Below, piece by piece: positions 56,380 to 64,000 of a DNA stretch of 64,000 nt. Positions within the stretch are counted from its first letter, which is position 1, and every line of letters begins with the position of its first letter. The notes below the pieces were generated by a model that saw only the letters and a list, made by a program, of their open reading frames with translations, ran no database searches and had not been told where the DNA came from. The DNA comes from Ailurus styani (taxonomy: Eukaryota; Chordata; Mammalia; Carnivora; Ailuridae): the NCBI GenBank assembly GCA_002007465.1, contig LNAC01000108.1, positions 4,109,244 to 4,173,243 of the forward strand, read 5' to 3'. Made by a program: the position numbers and the translations under genes.

Positions 56380-56620
56380 GTCTTATTAAGACAGAAATGA
56401 CATACATCACTGTATGAGTGTATTGTATACAGTGCATTGGTTTGAGTTACACATATTATGAAATGATCAGCAGTAAGTTTAGTTAACATCCATCGTGTCA
56501 TATGAATACGATAAAAAGGGAAAGCAAAAAAAGAAATGTATATTTTTCTTGTGATGACAATGCTTAGGATTTCATATATATTATACAGCAGTGTTAACTG
56601 TTAGACCCCCACTTTTTTTT
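56380..56620 (-). mobile_element. Antisense L1 3' UTR fragment
   Basis: 'TTATTAAGACAGAAATGACATAC', 'CATATTATGAAATGATCAGCAG', 'AACATCCATCGTGTCATATG' resemble antisense L1 3' UTR. Confidence 0.6.
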
Positions 56621-56657
56621 TTTTTTTGCTTTTTTAAAGAGATTTGTGGGGAAAAAT

Positions 56658-56860
56658 TTTTTTTAAAGATTTTACTTATTTATTTGACAGAGAGATAGAG
56701 AGAGAGCACAAGTAGGCAGAGCAGCAGGCATAGGGAGAGGGAGAAGCAGGCTCTCTGTTGAGCTGAGCAGGGAGCCTGATGTGGGGCTTGATCCTAGGAC
56801 CCTGGGATCGTGACCTGTGCCGAAGGCAGATGCTTAATGACTGAGCCATCCAGGCACCCC
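56658..56860 (-). repeat. CAN-SINE
   Basis: Antisense copy ending GAGCCATCCAGGCACCCC. Confidence 0.88.
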
Positions 56861-56874
56861 ATGTAGAAAATTTT

Positions 56875-56985
56875 AGAGGCAGCTTAGTGTTTACAGAAGA
56901 GGTAAAGATTTTGGAATGGGGCAGATCTGTATTTATTGGCCTGGCCATTTACTAGCTGTGTGATTTTGGGCTGTGAATTGAGCCC
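56875..56985 (+). repeat. MIR fragment
   Basis: 'TTTGGAATGGGGCAGATCTG', 'CCATTTACTAGCTGTGTGATTTTGGG' in MIR order. Confidence 0.7.
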
Positions 56986-57338
56986 CCCAAATCCCAGCTC
57001 TGTATCTGAACATTTTCTGACATAGAAGCACTAGTAAGTGTTAGCTAGTACTTTATCCTGCTTTAGGCAGAGCTGCGTCCAATATGCTTCAGAAATAAAC
57101 TATTGTTTTCTGTTACTGAAAATTCTGCAGGGAAAAAAAATTCACCCCTCCCTTCCCCCATTACCTCCCTTTTGTAGTTTTTCATAGTTATTTAGTTATT
57201 ATAATCAGAGAAAGACTGAGAGACATATTAAATTAGTCCCAGCTAAGTTTCTTGTACGGTGGTTGAATTTTGCTGTTCACAGGTGTAAAAAACAACTGGA
57301 ATTTTTAGAAGGAGATGTTGAGTCCTCAATGTGAAATT

Positions 57339-57722
57339 AACTGTATATTTCAAAGTACCACTTTTTCTTTTCAGTACTCTGTAGTATTTAGTGTCCTATT
57401 GATAATAGGATCTTACTTGGTCGTCATTCCTGTTATAATTTATTTAAATATTATTCAGTGCCTATTCCTGATTTGAATGCCCTTTGCTCAGGTCTTNGTG
57501 TAAAAAAAAAAAAAAAAAAAAAACTTTAAAAAAAAAAAAAAAAAAATCTTTAAAAAAAAAAAACAACTGTATATTTCAAAGTACCACTTTTTCTTTTCAG
57601 TACCCTGTAGTATTTAGTGTCCTATTGATAATAGGATCTTACTTGGTCGTCATTCCTGTTATAATTTATTTAAATATTATTCAGTGCCTATTCCTGATTT
57701 GAATGCCCTTTGCTCAGGTCTT
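57339..57722. repeat. 158-bp direct duplication with N and A-rich tract between
   Basis: 57339-57496 and 57565-57722 match except T at 57378 against C at 57604. Between them are N 57497 and a 67-bp A-rich tract (57498-57564) containing CTTTAAAA motifs like a CAN-SINE tail. Confidence 0.88.
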
Positions 57723-58286
57723 ATCTTTCAAAAATAAGTCCCTCATTGTTGTCACTTCTCTTTATAACTTAATATGAAGTATTTAATATACTGTTTATTT
57801 TTTTTACCTACGATTCATTTCTAATCTGATTTCTATTATACCACTCTCTAGAAAGTGAGTCTCACAATAAACACCATTATTTGTTAAGACCTGTCTTAGT
57901 CTTCATGCTTGTCCTAGAGCATTTGATACTGGTGATCATCCATCCCCTCTCTCCTTGATTACCCTTTCTTGTTTGTTTTGGTTTGTTTTGTTTCCTACCT
58001 CTTTCCCTGCCTTTTTCCACCCCCTACTCTTTGTTGATTGCTTTTCCATCTCCTGCCTTCTAATTTTGGCTATTCCCACAGGCTCAGTCCTCAGCACGCT
58101 GCTCTTCTTTCTTGCCCCTAACCCAGAAAGGACAACATTTCTCATGTCTTTAGCTAGCACCTCTATGCATATGACTTCTAAACTTAAGTTCTCAGCTGAC
58201 CCAAATTGAATTCTGGTATTTTCAGCTGCTTCCAGAACATTACCATTTGTAGCTCCTTTGCTGCTATTTTAAATTCAGCATATTTA

Positions 58287-58499
58287 TTTATTTATTTATT
58301 TATTTTTAAAGATTTTATTTATTTATTTGACACAGAGAGAGAGATTACAAGTAGGCAGAGAGGCAGGCAGAGAGAGGGAGAGGAGGAAGCAGGCTCCCTG
58401 CTGAGCAGGGAGCCCGATGCGGGCCTCGATCCCAGGATGCTGAGATCATGACCTGAGCCGAAAGCAGAGGCTTTAACCCACTGAGCCACCCAGGCGCCC
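58287..58499 (-). repeat. CAN-SINE (young)
   Basis: Nearly consensus antisense copy with perfect TSD AAATTCAGCATATTTA (58271 and 58500). Confidence 0.95.
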
Positions 58500-58530
58500 A
58501 AATTCAGCATATTTAAAATTGAACTTTTCA

Positions 58531-58662
58531 GGGCACTTGGTTGACTTAGTTGGTGGAATGTACAGCTCTTGATCTTGGGGTTGTAGGTTCAAGCCCCACG
58601 TTCGGTGTGGAGATAACTTAAAAATAAAGTCTTAAAAAAATGAAATTAAAAAAAACCCCCAA
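58531..58662 (+). repeat. Short-type CAN-SINE
   Basis: Sense short form with TSD ATTGAACTTTTCA (58518 and 58663). Confidence 0.92.
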
Positions 58663-58799
58663 TATTGAACTTTTCAAATCCATTCTCTTCCCAACCCTCA
58701 TGACCTGTTTATTTCTTTTAGTGGTGCACTATAGTTGTGCAAGCTTAAAACCTGAGACCCATTTGAGGCAGAGGTCTTAAAATCTTGGAGCCAGCTTAC

Positions 58800-59440
58800 A
58801 TGGGCTCACAAGAGCTGAATACTAATTTTGTGAGCTGATTGCTAAGCACAGCCATTATGAAAAATTAAATTACATAAACTTACAATTAAATAAATTATTT
58901 TTAAAATAAAGGCAATAAATACTCAAAACACATCACCCCATAATTATTTTACTACTTGTTAATATTGTCTGTGCTCTTGAGGTTAATTACGTCTGTTGTA
59001 TGTCTGATGGAAAAGTATATAATGGTGTGCTGTTGTACATTTCTTTCCAACATTGCAGTTAGTGATATTATATTAGTGGCTGGAAATTGGTCATGGTGGG
59101 AGTATTTAAACTGAAAATCAACAAATGCTACAAGTCTGAGCTAGATGTGTTATTTTGTCTAGACTTACAGTGGCGGAGAAAATGTTAATATTGCCAATTA
59201 AAATAAAAATTGTGTAACACAAAGAAATAGCACAAAAATTGAAGAAATATTCCTTCAGTGTTTGAAAGCTATTATCCAATTCGTCATGAGCCATTTTTTC
59301 CAACTGGGTGGGTAATCTACCTATTACCTTCTTAATCCTTTATTCACACAGGTACAAACACTCATACCTTGCATATTTCCACCTCTGTACCTTGTCTTCT
59401 GTGATTTTACCATCTTCTGTCTTTCTGTCAAAACATTTTC
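58800..59440. other. AT-rich sequence, no gene seen
   Basis: No confident repeat. One minus-strand frame of 61 codons (59118-59303) has no support. Confidence 0.4.
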
Positions 59441-59451
59441 TAATCCTTCCA

Positions 59452-59680
59452 GGGGTGCCTGAATGGGTCAGTTGGTTAAGCATCTGACTCTTTATTTCAG
59501 CTCAGGTCTTGATCTCAGGGTTGTGAGATTAAGCCCTACATCAGGCTCTGAGCTCAGCATGGAGTCTGCGTGAGATTCTCTTCCTTTCCCTCTGCCCCTC
59601 CCCCTAGGCTTGCTCTCTTTCTCTCTCTCTCAAATAAATAAATAAACAAATAAATAAATAAAATGTTAAACCCCACGCCC
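59452..59680 (+). repeat. CAN-SINE (old)
   Basis: Sense copy with a long AAATAAATAAATAAACAAAT tail. Flanked by CCTTCCAG and TCTTTCCAG. Confidence 0.85.
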
Positions 59681-59745
59681 CCCTCCCCCATCTTTCCAGT
59701 TCTCTCTCTTCCAGGAAGCCTCACCAGCTATTTCTAGCCTTTATC

Positions 59746-59851
59746 TTTTTTTTTTTTTTAATGTAATCTCTACACTCTGCGTGGAGCTCTACCCCATGAC
59801 CCCAAGATCAAGAGTCACAAGCTCTACCCACTGAGCCAGTCAGGCACCCCA
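59746..59851 (-). repeat. Short-type CAN-SINE
   Basis: Antisense short form. Flanked by AGCCTTTATCTTTT and AGCCATGATCTTTT. Confidence 0.87.
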
Positions 59852-60224
59852 CAGCCATGATCTTTTCTGGCTCCCATACTGTTTGGAATGCTAGAATACT
59901 ATAATTGGAAATGATAACAGTACAGTTTTCCACTCAAATGTGGAAATTCTAGTATTCTGGTCTCTGCTTGAAAAAACCTGCTACTTCTGAAAGTAGCCCT
60001 TTCTATTTTTGTCTAGAGAACTACTTATGTTGAAAATAAATCTTCTTCCTTATACTTGCCATTAGTCTTCTGATTCTGTGTTGTGTCACTCAGTGAAGTT
60101 GTCACTGGACTTGGTACAAACCAGAACACCTACTGCTACTTCCTACAGTTATGAGACCTTAAATTCTCAAAGCCACCGTTTCCTCATTTCCTTCCGAGGA
60201 TAAAATAAACTTCACAGGGCACTT

Positions 60225-60480
60225 GTTTGGATTAAATAAATAAAATAAGGTATGGCTGATTATAAAGCATGGTAGTTAATGGCAAAGACTAAATTCAGAA
60301 AGCCAAAACTAAGGCCTGTTTTTCCACTTGTGACCTTGGGCAAATTACTTAACCTCTCTGTGCCTTGTTTCCTCATGTATAAAATAGGAGTACTACCTAC
60401 CTTATCAATGTGAGAGAGAGAAGAGATCATGTGTACAGCATTCAGCATGAGTGTTTGACATTAACCACATATTTTCTAAA
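60225..60480 (+). repeat. MIR SINE
   Basis: 'GACCTTGGGCAAATTACTTAACCTC', 'GTTTCCTCATGTATAAAATAGG', 'ACAGCATTCAGCATGAG' in MIR order. Confidence 0.8.
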
Positions 60481-60559
60481 GTGAGATCTGTTTTCCCATA
60501 GTTTCAGTTATAAAACTGGGATTATTTTTTTCACAAGGAAAGTCACCCTCAAAATATTT

Positions 60560-60971
60560 TTAATGTATTTTGAGAGAGAGTGAACACAAGTGGGAAGAGC
60601 AGAGGGAGAGGGAGGGGCAGAGAATCTCAAGCAGACTTTATGCTGAGTGTGGAGCCCAACGAAGGGCTCGCTCTCACAACCCTGAGATTGTGACCTGGGC
60701 CAAAATCAAGAAGTGGACGCTTGGGCGCCTGGGTGGCTCAGTGGGTTAAAGCCTCTGCTTTCGGCTCAGGTCATGATCTCAGCGTCCTGGGATCAAGGCC
60801 CGCATCGGGCTCTCTGCTCAGCAGGGAGCCTGCTTCCTCCTCTCCCTGTCTCTCTGCCTGCCTCTCTGCCTACTTGTAATCTCTCTCTCTCTGTGTCAAA
60901 TAAATAAATAAAATCTTTAAAAAAAAAAAAAAGAAGTGGGCGCTTAACTGCCTGTGCCATCCAGGAGCCCC
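60560..60971 (-). repeat. CAN-SINE (old) split by a young one
   Basis: Antisense outer copy at 60560-60722 and 60931-60971, ending GTGCCATCCAGGAGCCCC. Confidence 0.87.
60723..60930 (+). repeat. CAN-SINE (young), nested head-to-head in an old one
   Basis: Nearly consensus sense copy with TSD AAGAAGTGGACGCTT (60708) and AAGAAGTGGGCGCTT (60931). Confidence 0.95.
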
Positions 60972-61097
60972 TAAATAGATTAATCATTTTTTTTTAAAGA
61001 AATATTTGGCAAGAGAGGAGTTAATGTGTAGGTACATCCTGTGAAACACTGGGTACCTAGCATTTTCATTTCCTTTGCACTCTGGAAGGCTTTTCTT

Positions 61098-61207
61098 TTT
61101 GAAGTTTTTATTTATTTAAGTAATCTCTACATGCAGTGTGGGGCTCGAACTCACAACCCTGAGATCAAGAGTTGCATGCTTTTCCAACTGAAGCAGCCTA
61201 GTGCCCC
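61098..61207 (-). repeat. Short-type CAN-SINE
   Basis: Antisense short form. Flanked by GGAAGGCTTTTCT and GAAAGGCTTTTCT. Confidence 0.9.
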
Positions 61208-61586
61208 TGAAAGGCTTTTCTGATTCTGAATGGACTCATCTGTCTGTCATTGGCCATTGTATGACATTTTGGTCCAAAATAATTCCTGAGAGGTTTCAGG
61301 ATGATTGACTCTCCATCTCCTTGCCCAGACTTTCTAGAACATTGTTTACAGTTGGCCTATAGTACGTAATAGATCTGGGTTCAGTTTTTAAAACACACAT
61401 ACATTTCTGTTAAGTGTTACCATTTCATATGTATTGTAATCCAAACTGAAAATTCCTGAATTTTATTTTTGTTTCCTGTTTCAAAGTCTTTAATCTGTGT
61501 TTATACCTAGAAGCAAAAATTCTTGGGTAGCTAATAAAAGGATTCAAGGTCAAATAAAAATCAGTCTCTTTCATTCTCACACGCAG

Positions 61587-61676
61587 GTCCGCAAGCACAT
61601 CAATGATCTGTATGAAGATCTGCGGGACGGCCACAACCTCATCTCTCTGCTGGAGGTCCTCTCGGGCATCAAACTG
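61587..61676 (+). CDS. MACF1: MACF1 CH1-domain exon ([15 protein letters not shown] segment)
   Basis: A 90-nt phase-0 exon between a pyrimidine-rich CTCACACGCAG acceptor and a GTGAGC donor. It encodes 30 residues, starting [10 protein letters not shown], running through the signature [15 protein letters not shown], and ending SGIKL. This is the conserved core of the CH1 domain of the plakin actin-binding domain. The VRKHIND and SGIKL ends separate MACF1 from dystonin (VRKHVND, SGDTL) and plectin (AQRHISD, SGDSL), as I remember those sequences. It follows exon 48091-48152 after a 13.4-kb intron. The next exon expected in the family (PREKGRMRF...) is not in the window. Confidence 0.95.
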
Positions 61677-61679
61677 GTG

Positions 61680-63215
61680 AGCGTCTCCCTTCTTCTCGTG
61701 AGTGGTCTCATGCAGCCCTGTTAATGACCTACCGGTCCATCCTGTTGAGTGCCAGGACTGGTAGCAGACCAGTGCCTGCTCTCAGTTACGTGGGAGGAAG
61801 AGGTAGAAGATGTTATTGGTGGGCTTGGTTTCTAATTCAGACTGAGTTTTAAAATGATGTAATTTCATCTTAATGTGAATCAGTGTATCACATTCTCAAT
61901 TCTTAATGGAATCAGGTGCCAGTTTTCTTTCATGTCTGTATTTTTTTCCTCTTTTCTTGTTCTTTATCTATTTGTAGATAGAGTATTTCAGGAACAGTAG
62001 ATTCACATTTAAAGGTTTTTTAGTAAGGTGTATTTTTCATTCTAGAGTTTTATTTCTTGTCTATATAGGCTCCCCTCTTCCCATCTACTGTGAATTGTTT
62101 TATTTTCTGTATTCAGCTAAGGATATGGAGTTTACATTTAAAAGCTCAGAGTTATTTTTAAAGTTACTTAGAGTTATTTTTTAGAATTCACCTCACTTTC
62201 TTCTGTCTTTGATTCACTGAGTCTCACAGGTTTGGAGAAGTACTAAAGTTGATACCTGAGCACAGCCCTGGATGCAGTACATTTGAGTTCTTGGATAGTT
62301 AAATATGCCTACCTCCTCCCAAACCTGTTAAACACTGCTTGTGGGAAACACCTATGTATCTGAAGGCAGATCCTGCCTGGGCTTCTTGGCTTGTCAGATG
62401 ATAGTTCTTATATTTGCTTTATTTGAGGGAACAAAATAACCCCACCTGCAGGCTCTTTGTTTCGTATATTTGAACCTAACGGAAGCAGGAGATCTTATGC
62501 AGTTTGTGTTCTACCTTTAGTGTTGCAGACAACATAGTTTTCATTTAGAAAAGTCCAGGGCTGAATACTGGAAACACCTCTGGGGAGAGAAAGAACCAAA
62601 GTCCTGCCCACTCACTGCCTTTGGTGAATTCTTAGTCATTGTTTGCTGTGTTTCAGGAAGGGAATTTGGCACATTAAATTTCACTCCTTTAAGTAATAAC
62701 GCAGTTTCTTCAAGGATTGAGGCTTGGTTTCCCATGGCCCCTTTGTTTTGGTTTCACATCTTTTTTGTCTTATGACGGAATTACTTTTATAATTTTTAAT
62801 GGGTGAAATTGACAGACACTTTTTATTAGCAAAGCTGCTACTGGTGAATTCCAGTTCTTACCGGCCTTCATTTATAAATCTCGTAAGTAATCAAAATGTC
62901 ACTTTCACATTTCTGGACTTTATTTTTTAGCACTCACAAAGTTACACTGAGCATTTTGGCTGGGATATCTAATGAATTCATAGTGATTTTTATATTGAAA
63001 GTGATTCTTTTTGTGACATTGCTTACAAAAACAGGCTGAAAACTCTCCAATCTAGTTTCTTTGCCTAACCTTTGGAAACTTGCAGGTTGTTTATGGAGTA
63101 TTCATAGGGTATCATCTTTTCACTGAGAACCATCTCTTCCATGTTTATTCTCACAATCTCTTTCTCCTTTAGTTCATTCAAAAAAGAGAGGGTGGGTAGC
63201 CATGGAGAATTGAAG
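61680..63215. other. MACF1: SINE-free intron after the second CH1 exon
   Basis: No recognised repeat and no further exon seen. The frame from the upstream exon runs only to TAA at 61722-61724. Confidence 0.5.
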
Positions 63216-63219
63216 ATGT

Positions 63220-63222
63220 GTT

Positions 63223-63282
<60 letters not shown>

Positions 63283-63498
63283 TTTCTCTTTTAAAGATTT
63301 TATTTTATTTATTTGAGAGGGGAAAGAGAGAGAGAGAGGGGGTAGATGAGAGGGACAGTGGAAGAGGAGAGAGAGGGACAAGCAGACTCCGCGCTGAGTG
63401 CAGAGCTTGACACGGGGCTCGATCCCAGGACCCTGAAATCATGACCTGAGCCAAAATCAAGAGTCAGATGCTTAACTGACTTAGCCACGCAGGTGCCC
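63220..63498 (-). repeat. CAN-SINE with (TTTC)n at its tail
   Basis: A TTTC microsatellite of about 64 bp (63220-63283) adjoins an antisense SINE ending GCCACGCAGGTGCCC. TSD TGAAGATGTGTTTC and TGGAGATGTATTTC encloses both. Confidence 0.9.
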
Positions 63499-63697
63499 TG
63501 GAGATGTATTTCAACATAAGTGTTCTTTATACCCATGTTTTCTGGTCTTGATTTGGTTTTGCATGTTTTGGGAGGTGGGAGGATATTTTCATATTTATTT
63601 TCATTTTTTTTTAAATGTTGCATTCATTTCCTTTTCATTTTTGTGTTATGAATTTCCTGTTACTCTGTTCTGTCTTTGCCTTGGTTGGTGGCCAAAG

Positions 63698-63727
63698 GAG
63701 CCAGCAGGGCTGAAGACCCTCCGTCTC
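63698..63727 (+). CDS. MACF1: Candidate alternative MACF1 micro-exon (10 residues)
   Basis: An acceptor-like tract (CTGTTCTGTCTTTGCC... to CCAAAG) precedes 63698 and a GTGAGC donor follows 63727. The 30 nt are phase 0 at both ends and encode EPAGLKTLRL. Insertion would give SGIKL-EPAGLKTLRL-PREKGRM. Plectin, at exactly this position, carries an alternative insert that as I recall also ends in RL before PREKGRM. Acceptor AG choices at 63697 and 63700 both keep the frame; the AGs at 63704 and 63707 lead to an early stop. The next exon is off the window, so use of this exon is unproven. Confidence 0.4.
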
Positions 63728-63940
63728 GTGAGCATGCCCTCCTGGCGCCATACAAACAGCGAAGAGCAGGAGGAGGAAGATGATGATGATGTAGTAGGTC
63801 CTCCTGGGAATGCCAGGGTCCCAGCTGGCACTGCAGGGCCACCAGAGAGTCTGAGGTTCTCTAGGTCTCCAAGTAGCTCAGTTACCAACCACCTTCTTCC
63901 CTCTGCACCTGGGAATTTGGGTCCCAAAGAAAGTGGTTAA
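63728..63940 (+). other. Open-frame extension past the micro-exon donor
   Basis: If the 63728 donor is not used, the frame stays open for 70 more codons to TAA at 63938-63940. It passes through an acidic run (EEQEEEDDDD) and a Pro/Ser-rich tail. This could be a truncating alternative end for MACF1, or simply an open frame in a purine-rich intron. The GA-rich stretch at about 63762-63796 could also act as a splicing enhancer for the 30-nt exon. Confidence 0.2.
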
Positions 63941-64000
63941 AACTAATTGTGCCTCTTGCCACTGTTAGATGATCCTGGAGTGGGGATTGTTTTGCTTATC

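Larger units (their letters stand above)
57895..58790 (+). repeat. L2 LINE split by two CAN-SINEs
   Basis: 'CATTTGATACTGGTGATCATCC', 'CACAGGCTCAGTCCTCAGCACGCTGC', 'AGCACCTCTATGCATATGACTTC', 'GACCCAAATTGAATTC', then 'CTTCCCAACCCTCATGACC' follow L2 order. Confidence 0.75.
48153..61586 (+). other. MACF1: Intron between the two CH1 exons
   Basis: A 13.4-kb interval bounded by AAG|GTAGGA and CACGCAG|GTC. It contains L2, MIR, antisense L1 and CAN-SINE copies and three assembly joins. No exon-like open frame with splice sites was seen inside. Confidence 0.85.

Noticed and set aside
61497..61724. 75-codon frame containing the second CH1 exon
   Set aside because: Only its middle part (61587-61676) is coding; the ends are intron read through the CACGCAG acceptor and GTGAGC donor.
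1..64000. Search for tRNA, rRNA, CRISPR-like arrays or bacterial-type operons
   Set aside because: The tRNA-like segments are the heads of CAN-SINEs, not functional tRNA genes; the periodic repeats are microsatellites. Nothing prokaryotic was seen.

Overview
This is a mammalian nuclear-genome window from a carnivoran, most likely a mustelid or close musteloid. The evidence is about 65 tRNA-Lys-derived CAN-SINEs, many with the 'GGTTAAAGCCTCTGCCTTCGG' type of head and the 'CTGCCTACTTGTGATCTCTCTCTGTC(AAATAAATAAATAAAATC)' type of tail. The species call is an inference from remembered SINE variants. There are no bacterial, CRISPR or phage-type features. Nearly every open reading frame of 60-150 codons lies in a SINE, LINE or low-complexity tract and is not a gene.

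The only gene I can support is the 5' part of MACF1 (microtubule-actin crosslinking factor 1, a spectraplakin), on the + strand. Two exons of the first calponin-homology (CH1) domain are clear: 48091-48152 (62 nt) and 61587-61676 (90 nt). They have good splice sites and residues that fit MACF1 better than dystonin or plectin. A third, upstream exon at 25259-25367 starts with an ATG and encodes 36 residues: a hydrophobic anchor followed by a basic cluster. It ends in a GTAACT donor in exactly the phase needed to join the CH1 exon and create the junction Asp. This predicts a membrane-anchored MACF1 N-terminus resembling the plectin 1b leader, which targets mitochondria. A 30-nt candidate micro-exon lies at 63698-63727, between the second CH1 exon and the next one (outside the window), where plectin carries an alternative insert.

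Layout. 1-24.4 kb: repeat-rich DNA (MIR, an old sense L1 peppered with SINEs, an unresolved old LINE-like repeat, L2, antisense L1 pieces), either upstream flank or a first intron of longer isoforms. 24.4-28.7 kb: a SINE-free island holding the alternative first exon and its probable 5' UTR. 28.7-33.1 kb: SINEs in MIR and L2. 33.1-36.2 kb: a second SINE-free island with no recognised exon. 36.2-46.3 kb: MIR, L2, antisense L1, one MaLR-type LTR and SINEs. 46.3-48.9 kb: a SINE-free island around the first CH1 exon. 48.9-61.2 kb: L2, MIR, antisense L1 and SINEs. 61.2-63.2 kb: a SINE-free island after the second CH1 exon. 63.3-64 kb: one SINE, then the candidate micro-exon.

The assembly has single-N joins at 14638, 28792, 32107, 52769, 55676 and 57497, plus a 12-N run at 2464-2475. 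Four of the single-N joins are flanked by direct duplications of 69-162 bp that differ by exactly one base, which looks like two unmerged haplotypes. At three places several retroposons have inserted one after another into the same short target.
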